A DNA stretch of 64,000 nucleotides from Congeria kusceri (taxonomy: Eukaryota; Mollusca; Bivalvia; Myida; Dreissenidae): positions 8,703,715-8,767,714 of the forward strand of contig CM051029.1 of assembly GCA_027627225.1 (NCBI GenBank), written 5' to 3'. Positions 27,071 through 35,400 of this stretch are shown in pieces. The translations under genes and the position numbers were made by a program. Under the pieces are notes generated by a model, which had not been told where the DNA came from, searched no databases, and was given only the letters and a program-made list of their open reading frames with translations. The stretch's first letter is position 1. Each line of letters begins with the position of its first letter.

Positions 27071-27615
27071 GATTTACATAACAAAATTGATGAAAATATC
27101 CAATATTATTGGCGTAATTAATGTTATTACGTACATATCAGACTGATTGTGTAGTTGTTGCTATTCGCCTCCAAACCACCAACTCCAGTTGAACACCGCC
27201 AAGTTTGCCTGTCATTTGATGACGTTACTGCATTTAATACACATGTAAACAACGTCGTAGAATTGCAAAAGCAGTCCATATATTTTGTACTCTGATAACA
27301 GTTTCCACCGGCATACTGTTGTGCAAGAACTTTTTTTTCAGCGACACCTTTTTCTGTCATACCCCAGTAAACAGTGGTAAACGAAGATGATGTTGAGCAT
27401 TCAAGTGTGAGACTGCTATTCATATATACGTCCTCATTGGCCTTTAGGTTGATAGCCGAATCAACAACTGAAATTATTTATATTTAGTGACATATATTAT
27501 ATTATTAATATTTTTAATTGAAATATATAAAACAAAAAAAGTAACGAGTATACTGTCTACCTTGTGTTAGAAATTGCATACATAGCAATGTGATGGCTAA
27601 CACATGCGTATCCAT
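14546..27615 (-). CDS. Whole gene: 15-exon Ig/FN3 transmembrane receptor with ITAM-like tail (1167 aa)
   Basis: The spliced model has 3504 coding bases with no stop until TAA at 14546-14548. Protein order: signal peptide (1-18), nine Ig-like domains, one per exon (about 19-922), FN3 (923-1021), transmembrane helix (about 1030-1053), cytoplasmic tail (1054-1167). Every splice site used is GT/AG, and all introns up to exon 13 are phase 1, so phases and frame agree throughout. The tail holds seven tyrosines, including YETL-x7-YSSL preceded by Asp at -3 (ITAM consensus) and YVNM near the C terminus. Known: IgSF proteins of this layout act in adhesion or recognition at the plasma membrane, and phosphorylated YxxL/YxxM motifs bind SH2 proteins. 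Inferred: a signalling adhesion or immune-type receptor. It resembles the CD22/hemicentin/nephrin-like class in layout only, so I give no orthologue. Its head-to-head neighbour starts at 28917. Confidence 0.9.
14994..15046 (-). CDS. Large receptor exon 14: cytoplasmic tail, Tyr1095
   Basis: This is a 53-base micro-exon with acceptor tgcatttag and donor g|gtaagg. It restores phase 1 and carries GSYETC. The acceptor has a weak pyrimidine tract. The exon is supported mainly by exact phase agreement with exons 13 and 15. Confidence 0.78.
15257..15329 (-). CDS. Large receptor exon 13: cytoplasmic tail, Tyr1066 and Tyr1076
   Basis: The acceptor is caattattttag and the donor cc|gtaagt. This 73-base exon changes phase from 1 to 2. 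It encodes a polar stretch with NSYQTH and DQYEDLV; the latter is a YxxL motif. No homologous block was noticed in the pseudogene at 3.4 kb. Confidence 0.83.
15657..15767 (-). CDS. Large receptor exon 12: transmembrane helix
   Basis: Residues 1022-1058. The acceptor is atttgatttcag and the donor g|gttaat. A short linker (VESSPETS) precedes a Gly/Val/Ile-rich helix of about 23 residues ending in LLWRH, where Arg and His mark the cytoplasmic face. The helix contains no charged residue, so nothing suggests pairing with a charged adaptor. Confidence 0.92.
15891..16187 (-). CDS. Large receptor exon 11: fibronectin type III domain
   Basis: Residues 923-1021. The acceptor is acaattattttag and the donor g|gtacag. 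FN3 landmarks are the IVITWVPGFNGG Trp, the FTIQYKE strand, the GLKPGTTYTIKMLAENKIG loop and strand, and a closing METTL. It is the only FN3 domain and sits next to the membrane. Phase 1-1. Confidence 0.93.
16352..16669 (-). CDS. Large receptor exon 10: Ig-like domain 9, no disulfide
   Basis: Residues 817-922. The acceptor is gttcttgcacag and the donor t|gtatgt. The Ig fold is suggested by FSWYKR and the FGDYGDYMVNVSN run. Both canonical cysteines are replaced (VFTFTI in strand B, YMVNV in strand F), so this membrane-proximal domain must fold without the usual bridge. Confidence 0.87.
16776..17069 (-). CDS. Large receptor exon 9: Ig-like domain 8
   Basis: Residues 719-816. The acceptor is ttttcttccag and the donor t|gtaagt. 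The reading frame is open across the exon. The core reads LELVC, then EYDAGNYKCLANN. The expected core Trp after the first Cys is replaced (GDPQPTVRIVN). The exon contains no ATG early in its frame, so a Met-to-stop ORF search would miss it. Confidence 0.88.
17552..17836 (-). CDS. Large receptor exon 8: Ig-like domain 7
   Basis: Residues 624-718. The acceptor is gatgctacag and the donor t|gtaagt. This is the most canonical Ig domain of the set: TVTC, FTWIRKD, then LTDEGEYQCNASN with the D-x-G-x-Y-x-C signature. Confidence 0.93.
18027..18134. repeat. 54 bp tandem duplication spanning the exon 7 splice donor
   Basis: Two diverged units start with GTACAA at 18027 and 18081, 54 bases apart. Each contains the block ggctaacattacttacatag, which on the minus strand is the exon 7 end and its GTAAGT donor. 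The gene therefore has two near-identical donors in a row. Use of the second would include an in-frame TAA and end the protein in the ectodomain. Confidence 0.85.
18117..18407 (-). CDS. Large receptor exon 7: Ig-like domain 6
   Basis: Residues 527-623. The acceptor is ttacctttcag and the donor t|gtaagt. The Ig core reads TISC, FSWYG and NLTC. A 54-base tandem duplication just downstream repeats the last bases of this exon and its donor site. Confidence 0.9.
18510..18815 (-). CDS. Large receptor exon 6: Ig-like domain 5
   Basis: Residues 425-526. The acceptor is tgctttattgtag and the donor t|gtaagt. The Ig core reads RLMC, YSW and NYAC. The exon is open along its whole length. Phase 1-1. Confidence 0.89.
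19305..19592 (-). CDS. Large receptor exon 5: Ig-like domain 4
   Basis: Residues 329-424. The acceptor is ctgcaattacag and the donor t|gtaagc. The Ig core reads ISIEC, IFW and TEWTC. The motif ESDANPPAMIFW is typical of C2/I-set domains. Phase 1-1. Confidence 0.9.
19800..20090 (-). CDS. Large receptor exon 4: Ig-like domain 3
   Basis: Residues 232-328. The acceptor is ctaattttcag and the donor t|gtaaat. The Ig core reads HLNC, YHW and SISC. It lacks the usual D-x-G-x-Y-x-C run before the second Cys. Several N-glycosylation sequons are present. Confidence 0.9.
20325..20630 (-). CDS. Large receptor exon 3: Ig-like domain 2
   Basis: Residues 130-231. The acceptor is taatttccag and the donor t|gtacgt. 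The canonical Cys (TFTC), Trp (IHW) and Cys (NLSC) are present. It has NxT/NxS glycosylation sites such as NIT and NLS. The exon is phase 1-1, so skipping it keeps the frame. Confidence 0.9.
22316..22565. repeat. Dispersed repeat family R1, copy in intron 2
   Basis: Shares catggggcttttgt, gtctgcattcag, gcaatttttggaagagga, catctttaaat and atgggaccctatg in order with 44888-45156. Copies differ by many substitutions, so this is an old family. No coding capacity was seen. Confidence 0.8.
24089..24230. repeat. MITE-like inverted-repeat element, GC-rich ends
   Basis: The ends carry gtgcggtgaccgca and ctgcggtcaccgcag, which are reverse complements with flanking gcagac/gtctgc extensions. The core is AT-rich. 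It is one of two GC-richer patches inside intron 2. Confidence 0.6.
25903..26375 (+). pseudogene. 3' remnant of a non-LTR (LINE) retrotransposon ORF2
   Basis: The translated remnant begins in one frame (LAEFIIRLKDIYISQW from about 25915) and continues after about 26020 in another as a 109-codon stretch ending at 26375. It contains the block CEFCNPNEIEDEFHFVLIC, a CxxC...H...C zinc-finger-like module that I recognise from the C termini of reverse transcriptase ORFs in invertebrate LINEs. The frame change and the loss of all upstream reverse transcriptase sequence show a 5'-truncated, dead copy lying antisense inside intron 2. The TAA-rich tract at 26.98 kb could be its tail, which is inference. 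Confidence 0.72.
26982..27070. repeat. (TAA)n followed by (TTA)n microsatellite
   Basis: An uninterrupted run of TAA switches to TTA at about 27032, making an almost perfect self-complementary tract that could form a cruciform. It may mark the tail of the LINE remnant upstream. Confidence 0.95.
27135..27467 (-). CDS. Large receptor exon 2: Ig-like domain 1 (V-like, Cys-rich)
   Basis: Residues about 19-129. The acceptor is aataatttcag and the donor t|gtacgt, phase 1-1. The B-strand Cys lies in LTLEC, the core Trp in VYWG and the F-strand Cys in TWRCS; four further Cys lie between them. It is longer than the other Ig exons and looks like the membrane-distal variable-type domain. A 6.5 kb intron separates it from exon 3. 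Confidence 0.88.
27561..27615 (-). CDS. Large receptor exon 1: signal peptide
   Basis: ATG at 27615 opens MDTHVLAITLLCMQFLTQ, a compact signal peptide with a short polar start and a hydrophobic core. It ends in g|gtagac, phase 1. The start is supported by a duplicated copy of the same 55-base exon at 3823-3877, with its ATG in the same place. Confidence 0.88.
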
Positions 27616-28916
27616 ATTACATTAACAAAATGTAAACATCTGTACTGTGATACAAGAAATCCAACGCTTTCATGATGTACAGGGCCGTTGTCGGTATACA
27701 TGTTTTCGGACTATTTACTTCGACGACACCCATGTATGCTTGATAATATCGGGTGTTGTATGCAACATACTCCTCGTATACTTTTACATTAAGTTAACGT
27801 CTAAGTGGACATATAAACCTGATTTCCACACAGTCTATCGACAGTTCATGTTATGTTCAATTTCAAAATGAGATAACCTCTATAATATTACATAATTAAG
27901 ATACTTTAAAAAGGAAAAGTAACATAATTACGTGAATACACATTTCGGAAATATATAAATAAAAATGCAAATCAAGTTAAATTGTTTCATAAATTACAAT
28001 GCACATAAGTGTACATATATCACAACAAATGAAATCTGAAGATCGTATTTAGTTTAAGACACCTTTATTGTCTGCTTACTACAGCGTCAGCGGATGTGGC
28101 GTACGTTAGGATTAAGATTGCATTTCTATTATCCCGAACTTTTATTTGCATGAATAAATTAAGGCAAGTTGTTTTTTCTTCCACTAAATATATATTTTAT
28201 TCACATTTATGTATTGTACTAAGGGTAGTATGGATTTTAGACAATGCAAAAAAAACTCTCAGAGGAAGTTAGTTTTGTACACCTGGACATGTCTTTCAAG
28301 AGGATACCAGAGGGGCTAACATTCATTTATAGAAAAAGGGAATAAGGACTGTATAGTTCCGATACCGATATTAAACCTGGAAATACCAACAGGTTGGTAT
28401 GCACTAAGTAATCGTAACTCGTTTATTTGTTATACCACGGCGTCAGTTTAATGTTTTATTTGTAGAAAAAACGAAAAGACGAAAATATAATGGTACAAGT
28501 ATAATTACAACAAGTTATTCCAAACTGTAGAGGCATTATTTTAATTTCAATAAAGTTTATGTGTTTTATGGCATTTGATAAAACGTGCAAAATGATAATA
28601 ATTATATATCGTTGGAAATACCGTTGTTACAACGTCAGGACAAACACATCATGCCGAATATCAAGATAACATGTTATTCAGAAATTTAATAATATTATTT
28701 AACAGCAAAATGCGTAGTTGAGAATGAATTTCCTGTTTTGTCTGCACACTTCTCTTTTTCAGATATAAACAAGAAGTAAAGTGTATATGTCGTTATCATC
28801 TCGAAGTCGTTTAGTGCTTTGATATATGTCAATTTGTTTGGGATATTGAGGCGTTTATGTGTGTGCAGTCCGCAAACGGTAGCCAAGTAGACACGATCAC
28901 GTAGCACATACAAACA
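27616..28916. promoter_or_regulatory. Shared divergent intergenic (promoter) region
   Basis: This 1.3 kb stretch separates the start codons of the minus-strand large receptor and the plus-strand small receptor, so any promoters must lie here, back to back. I see no coding exon and no clear TATA box at a convincing place. The only supported element is the conserved CAGGGCCGTTGTCG block near the large gene's start. Confidence 0.55.
27680..27693. promoter_or_regulatory. Conserved upstream element CAGGGCCGTTGTCG
   Basis: It lies 65 bases upstream of the large receptor ATG. The identical 14-mer lies 56 bases upstream of the ATG of the duplicated pseudogene (3933-3946). Flanking words also match (aagaaat on one side, cgtttac/tgtttt on the other). 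It could be a core promoter or 5' UTR element kept since duplication, or simply slow-diverging sequence. Confidence 0.5.
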
Positions 28917-28980
28917 ATGACTTTATCGGACTTGCTAACGATAATTCTGACAGGATATTTGATAGTTTGCACAATTTCAG
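28917..28980 (+). CDS. Small receptor exon 1: signal peptide
   Basis: ATG at 28917 opens MTLSDLLTIILTGYLIVCTIS, strongly hydrophobic. The exon ends tca g|gtaaat, phase 1. The intron starts immediately and is 558 bases long. Confidence 0.82.
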
Positions 28981-30913
28981 GTAAATATATTATCAGATTT
29001 TATGTAGCATTTAAATGAATCTTATTGCAAAAATACATTTTGGATTACGGCAGATATACTTAAATTCGTATTTATTCGTTGTTGACAACAAACATGAAAT
29101 TAGTTTGTTTATGTTTATTACATTAATCTATGATATATCAGCCAGCCATCTCAGTTACTTATTTCATCACTTGGAATAGAGGAATTGTATATGTATTGAC
29201 ATTTTATTTAAAACAATAGCATCATTGTTCTTCATTATGTAATTAGTGAACATGACTGCGGTACATATAAACTGCAAACACTTCTGAAGTATTTTTTTTA
29301 CACTATAATCATGTGATATTCTCTGTTCAAAGTGCGCACATACGCGTATACAAAATAAGTTCTCGCAATTCGGTACTTTTGTTGGAACGTATACTGTTCG
29401 AGAATATAAGAGTGACGCATAACCTCAATAACAAATATAAATTAGTCCTTAATTCAGTCTTTGAATATTTCAAACAGCAAATAAACTACAGAAATGTCAT
29501 ATTTGACAGCGTGTTTTTTCGTTACGTTAACATTTCAGGCACCTGCATCGATCGATTTGCTGAGGATGGGGAACAAAATGTGACGCTGCTGTTTAATTTT
29601 AGTTCAAAAGTAAATGACCTAATTGAGTGTTTCTACGGAAGCATTGAAATAGGATATTGTTCGTTGTTAGGCGTTGTTGACTGCGCTCTTGAATCAATAT
29701 TCGCTGGTGTTTATATTATATCTTCCAACGCAGATCTTACAACTATAACTGTTACCATATTACAATTTAATAGCAACACACCCGCAAATTATACTTGTTC
29801 CAAAACAAACAGCACAGCGACGAGTACGTTCTGCACACGAGCTTCAGGTATATATTTTGTTTAATTGCCTCTTAATCATTACATGTATATAAACTATGTC
29901 ACCAATACTCTAAGATTGCTTTAAATGCTGCTTTTGGTAGCACGGTGCCGCGATGATCTATGTATATTTATGTATTTTCACAGCATTACACATACACGCA
30001 CTTCAATGCATTTTGAATTGCCATGTTGATAAACAGTAATTATCATTTTGTGACTTTATGTTATCTGATTTATTGTTGTATTTATTTATATGAATTTGTA
30101 TGATTTTAGTTTCATCCGCACTGCCCCTTACCACTACAGAGGGACAGACTGGTAATATTTTGTATTATAATATTTGTTTGTTGGTTTTCTCGCACAAACG
30201 TTAAGAGAAATAACTCTTGTCGGAATAAATAACTGCATTGCAATAAGAGTTCACGCCCCTTATTGTCCACACAAACTTCTGAATAAATAAACACACAAAC
30301 TAATAAATAAATAAATAAATAATCAAATATTCATCTTTATAACACACACGAGTACATTTAGAACGTAAGTTCCTATGATCAACTCATGGGTTTTAATGTC
30401 GTTTCAGAATTTACCAGTCCATCAAATTAAATGCCAGATACACTCAAATTTCACATTTTGTTATGGATTGTTCCGGTTATTTGTATTGTCCTTGTATCAA
30501 TTACTATATTTACTTCTGTCTGTTGTTTAATAAACACGACATAAAAGTGTGATAAACATTGATATGTAAGAAATTACATAATCAACCGGTATGCACAATA
30601 AAATGCTCTTGAGGCATAGCCGCGATCTAAAAACATTGTGATTGTGTTACGTACTTAAATGGAACTTATCAATCATTATATTCACATGCTTGTGGTAAAT
30701 AGTTGCGTTTATTAAAGTATTCAATGCCGAAATGGGTATGTTTTTGCCAACAAATAACCAATGCGCATAATAAATATTTATAATCTATTTTTCAACAAAG
30801 GAGGTTTGGTCACCTGCGATAAAGTCTGCTTAGGCTTAGCAATTGGAGTGCCAGTGACGTGTATTGTCATCAGCATTGTCATTGCTGTTCAAAAATTTGG
30901 ACCAGATAGTTAA
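28917..30913 (+). CDS. Whole gene: four-exon single-Ig type I membrane protein (175 aa)
   Basis: The spliced exons total 528 bases with one open frame. The order is a signal peptide (1 to about 21), a divergent Ig-like domain with six Cys (22-124), a short Thr-rich stalk (125-138), a transmembrane helix (about 147-168) and the tail QKFGPDS. All three introns are phase 1, as in the large receptor. The tail has no tyrosine or known motif, so the protein cannot signal by itself; it may be a partner, ligand or decoy. It is divergently arranged with the large receptor. A polyadenylation-like ATTAAA lies at 31027. I do not recognise a specific family. The gene model is well supported by phase and splice agreement. 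Confidence 0.82.
29539..29847 (+). CDS. Small receptor exon 2: divergent Ig-like domain
   Basis: The acceptor is aacatttcag and the donor g|gtatat, phase 1-1. The domain has six Cys and the strand pair DLTTITVTILQF...ANYTC typical of Ig E and F strands. The first canonical Cys may be IECFYG; there is no clear core Trp. Four or more N-glycosylation sequons occur (NVT, NFS, NYT, NST). The Ig assignment is likely but not certain. Confidence 0.78.
30110..30151 (+). CDS. Small receptor exon 3: stalk
   Basis: A 42-base micro-exon with acceptor gtatgattttag and donor g|gtaata, phase 1-1. It encodes VSSALPLTTTEGQT, a Ser/Thr-rich spacer suited to O-glycosylation between the Ig domain and the membrane. 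Confidence 0.72.
30801..30913 (+). CDS. Small receptor exon 4: transmembrane helix and short tail
   Basis: The acceptor is ttttcaacaaag. The exon encodes GGLVTCDKVCLG, a hydrophobic helix rich in Ile and Val (through IVIAV), then QKFGPDS and TAA. The Lys before the helix and after it argue for a true transmembrane segment rather than a GPI signal. Confidence 0.82.
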
Positions 30914-31026
30914 AAGATTGTTTTAGTAAATGATAACTTGTGCGCGCTATTTATCAGTCAACTGTGGCATATTTATTTCAGAACGGAAACAAACATCCGC
31001 TGTAATGTTCTTTCTTCTAGCTTGAT

Positions 31027-31032
31027 ATTAAA
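31027..31032 (+). terminator. Candidate polyadenylation signal ATTAAA
   Basis: This common variant hexamer lies 114 bases past the small receptor stop codon and is the first plausible one found downstream. No transcript evidence is available. Confidence 0.35.
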
Positions 31033-31429
31033 CACGTTTCAATCGCATGTCGTTTAATTTGAGCATTTAACGTCAGTTTAATATACACCTGTTTACATGC
31101 TTAAAGAGATTTAATACCGAGACCATATTGCTGGGATAAACACAAGTTTCGTCAACTTCGTATGTCCAGGCCAACAATCCGGCATTCCTGTTGGATCAAC
31201 TTAGCAACAACCGTAATACGATTCGTAAGAGAATACAAAAACGTCATAAGAGTTACCGGGGGTATGCATTTGTATATAAGAGGTGTTATATGATTCGTTG
31301 AGATAACTTTTTGCAGTAAGGTATTGAAACGTGTTTATGTTATTAATATGCTGCATTCTACAGACATATTTTACTATCGAGTGAATTTAAGCATTCATTA
31401 TTAAATACTTAATACAAGTACATACATTT

Positions 31430-31960
31430 GTGACCTAGTTGTGACCTTGATATTTAAACTCAATGCAAGGTTCTTGCGCGCGAATTACCCTCTTAAGATG
31501 GCACTTATTTCTTCCAAGTTATTTGAAAATCCCTCATGCCTGAAAATACTATGAACAGGAGAAATATTTGACTTTTGACCTTTAACTGTGATATTGAACT
31601 TCGACCGAAAACCATGGGTCTTTTATGCGACACGTCATATGTTCGTGACAAATAATAATCTTAAGTTTTTGTTTTGAAAATCCTTACAGGCATTTTGTGA
31701 TTATGACGTGGTAAGGAACTATGAACGGACATTTTAATATTTTACTTTTGAACTTGAAATTAATGCTGCATGTCTGGTTGTTGTGAGCGGCATACCAACA
31801 CATGAGGATTGTTACTTTTGACGAGTCATTTAAAATCCAAAATGCATGCTCCTGAACACTATTGACATTTGCACTAGAATTTTAAAATTGACCTTTGACA
31901 GACAAGCATCAATCATGTACGCTACACATCGTCTGGTAATGGCAAATAGAATACGGATGT
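31430..31960. repeat. Diverged tandem repeat, about 150 bp unit
   Basis: Recurring words are gacctttgac/gaccttgata, tttgaaaatcc and ctgaaaatactatgaacagg-like blocks, in about three and a half units. I recognise this family as common in bivalve DNA from its accttgac and ttatttgaaaatccct words; no search was made. Confidence 0.6.
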
Positions 31961-32012
31961 TAAATTATAATACTTCAGGCATTTACACTTTTTGGAGCGT
32001 TAACTTCATATG

Positions 32013-32110
32013 TAAGGACGTACAGAGGAACGTACGTACATATCTAAATACGAACGAACGTACGGACGTACAACGAACGGACGTACATATGTTTGGTCGT
32101 AAGGACCAAC
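32013..32110. repeat. GTAC/GGAC-type microsatellite
   Basis: Degenerate acgtacggacgtac units; usually the tail of the tandem family just upstream. Confidence 0.75.
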
Positions 32111-32320
32111 ACGCGCGAATAATAAAACGCAAAATGTGTGTAAAATAAATATGTTTCCATGAGATGACAAATGAAATTCTATTTCATTACGCATACATAA
32201 AACATTTACATGTAAACTAAATAATATTTACGCAAAATTGCATAATTATTATCAAGGAAGGTCGATCATTTCATAAATATGTGTCGATCACCAATCGCAA
32301 CTAAGCGCACATATAGAGAA

Positions 32321-32400
32321 TATATGGTTGGTGACTTTTGATATAATGTGATATCAGACGAGTCTGATATCACATTATATCAAAAGTCACCTACCATATA
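32321..32400. repeat. 80 bp near-perfect palindrome
   Basis: Two 39-base arms (32321-32359 and 32362-32400) differ at one position and are separated by two bases. The arms hold gtgatatcaga and ggtgacttttgat words. No coding sequence or direct repeat was noticed at its ends. Confidence 0.95.
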
Positions 32401-35400
32401 TGTCCTGGTAATACCCCCTTGAGTGCACAAATACAAGTCAAAGTATAATTCTTTGCCTTATTTTTTGCCTATTTTAGAGCCATAGGGGCTTATGTTTAAA
32501 TATGTATATAATTAATAATGTCATTTATTTACATATGCAGTTTTGCTTATGTTATTGTGAGTTATTTTCAAAAGGTGGCAGATTTTCTTTCATATTTTCA
32601 GGTCCACAGCCATTTTATTGACTGCTTTTTTATGCTGGTCATTGCATGTTTTTGCATAATGCTTATTTGACACAGTAACGTAATTCTTGTTAATAGAATA
32701 ATGTTTACAGGTTTTGTTCCAGTAAATTTTATGTTTGTGAATTAAAATTTTGTAATTGTATAGATATATTCTTTGTTAAAATTTGAACGACGTAAGTGAC
32801 ATTCCACTCCTACAAAAAGTAGTTCCGAGAAGTGGGCGGGTCGAAACAATCCTTGCACATGACACAGTAGCATGCTATTCGTTAATGAGGTTGGAGCTAA
32901 AACGTGTTATCAGTCAGGGACAGGATATTCCAGAAAGTTGGCGGGGTTAATTTGTGGTTTCGGTCAGTGGTATAATAACGCTTAAACCTATTGGGTCAGC
33001 ATCTTCAACGTAATTGTGCACTAGTGGCATAATACCATTTAATTTCATTCGCGCAACTAATGATTGCTCGTACAGTCGCAACTACACGTACAGTCAGTAA
33101 ACAAACACTGAATATATAAAATGGTAAATAGCTAGGCGATTACAAATATAATTCATTATCAATTTATATTATAGTAAAATAAGTGTCTATAGGTTTAAAG
33201 CAACACAAAGGTTTACACATTTACGAGAAATTCAAAGAATTACATGGACCAACATGTTTTGATCGTTTGAACTTTGAACATTGATTTATAAACGAAATTA
33301 CAATTCCCACACACATCATAAAGCACATCTATGACAAATGGGACCGTAATTAACATTTAAGTTTAAAATCCGTTATATTTAGCCTTAAGGTAAAAGACAT
33401 AAGCAAAGAATTGTGTGACAGTAAACCAAACATGCATGTATGTTTCGTTTTTCAGCCCTACCCGTTGCTATTATATTTCGTGCATATTTCGTTCGTAATT
33501 ACTATTGCCGAGACTTGTAATTGCAGTCTACCTATGGCGTAACCTCAGTCTTTTCTCCTGTTCTATTTGTGTTTTTCAAAACACAACAAAACTCATAATT
33601 GCAATACCAGACGAGCAATTTAAAGCCAATTTAAACAGAACATGGTAAAAGTGTTCAGTCTAACCAATAAAAGCCGACTAAAATGAACTTAAATTAAAAC
33701 CGGTATGTATTGAGTGAAAACGCCTGGTAGAATGAGCTCTACACAACATAATTTAATGTTTGAGATCCTCGTGCAAGACTGACCAATCGTTTCATTAATG
33801 TAAAACACTCACGTGTCGAATAAGATAAATATTTCACGCTTACTATATAAACGCAAAAAACTAATATTCAGTATAGAGCACAAGCGTGTTTGAGTGGTGG
33901 TTATTGAAATGTGTATTTTATACAACGGAACATTGAGATCTATTATTTGTATTTGGTATTATATATATGAGCGGTAATTGTAGATATACACTCTTGTTTA
34001 CTAGTAAAGTCTTTAATAATAACAGCAGTCCGAACATTACTGCAATCTATAATTATTAAAGTCATGGCGAGTAATGCTGTGCTAAACTGTATTTTTAAGA
34101 AATCCACCACGTATGTAAAATACTCTACGCTAATTGTTATTATGCATCGGCACAATGTTGTGTTTTTCACCGCCACTAGTATGATAACTCTCACGGGGTT
34201 ATTGTGGGGAAAGCAAGACTTCCGGTTTATCTTAATGTTTTCACGGTCTTGGTAATTTCACGCTACTTCGGTATTATCAAAGTAGCATTTGCGCTTTTTC
34301 CATTTACATGTACAGTACACGCCACGCGAAAACCCGCAACGTTCACGATATGCGACGAACCAATTTAATCGCGAAGCGCTCGCTCGCGATGTCACGAATA
34401 ATCACTAAATCTCGCGACAAAAATTCGCGCGTGTTCGAGAACTTTCGTGGCGAATTATTTTGTCCCGCGACGAATCTTGACTAGAAAGTTATTAGTAAAA
34501 AACACATGTATACGCAATTTTGTTTTAACTTCGCGGTGTATTCATGCGCATAAAAAACTCTGCAGAATAGTTACTTGTATATATGAAGCTAATGTATTTT
34601 ATTTACAGATTCCCTTCTATTTAGTTACTATGTGACTTTTGTTGGAAATGATAACAGAGTTCATACATAAATTAAATGCTGATTGTATATATGTGAACAC
34701 GTATGAATCTTGTTATAAATTAAATTAAACATTCATTATTTGTTGTATTAAAACATTTATCTACGATGTGTATTTACGGATATAAGTGTGCTATTCAGAT
34801 TCAATGTGTAAATATGAAAAATGAGTTAAATTTATACTTAAATGAAATCATACCTTACACATGTTCACTCATAGAGATATACGTGCATATAAAGCACCTT
34901 CCATGTGTCCATGATTATTTTCGTGTGAAACTTTGGTGATTTGCAGATGTATGATGATCATGATGAAAAATATGAAACATATGATTATGCTGGTATGTGG
35001 TGACGATGAAATACATACAAACAAATAAATGTATTGGCTATTCTAGAGGTGGGGCAGTTAGAAATAATCACGCGCATGACGAATCAGTTAAAATCGCGCT
35101 TTCAAAATCATTTCATGAACCCCGTGTACACATTAGCATAAAAATAAAAACACACTCCTGTGAGTTTTAGATTAATTTATAACTGGTTTAAATACATTCA
35201 ATTAAGTGCAAAAGTGACGTCAAATTAAAATTAGGCCAATTAGTGAAATTTAGCATATGTATTAACGGGGCGGTTATTTGTAGTGAAAAAAGAGGACAAT
35301 GTGTGCATATTATATAACATGTGTACATATGATATAAGATGTCCCATTATATATATTTGGCGAAAGGACCGTTGTTTGGAAATTGTGGCGAAACACCCAG

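Larger units (their letters stand above)
20631..27134 (-). other. Intron 2 of the large receptor (6.5 kb)
   Basis: No further Ig exon was found on the minus strand here. The intron holds a dispersed repeat (22.3 kb), two GC-richer patches (23.4-23.7 and 24.09-24.23 kb), the LINE remnant (25.9-26.4 kb) and a TAA/TTA microsatellite. The rest is unremarkable AT-rich sequence. Confidence 0.6.
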
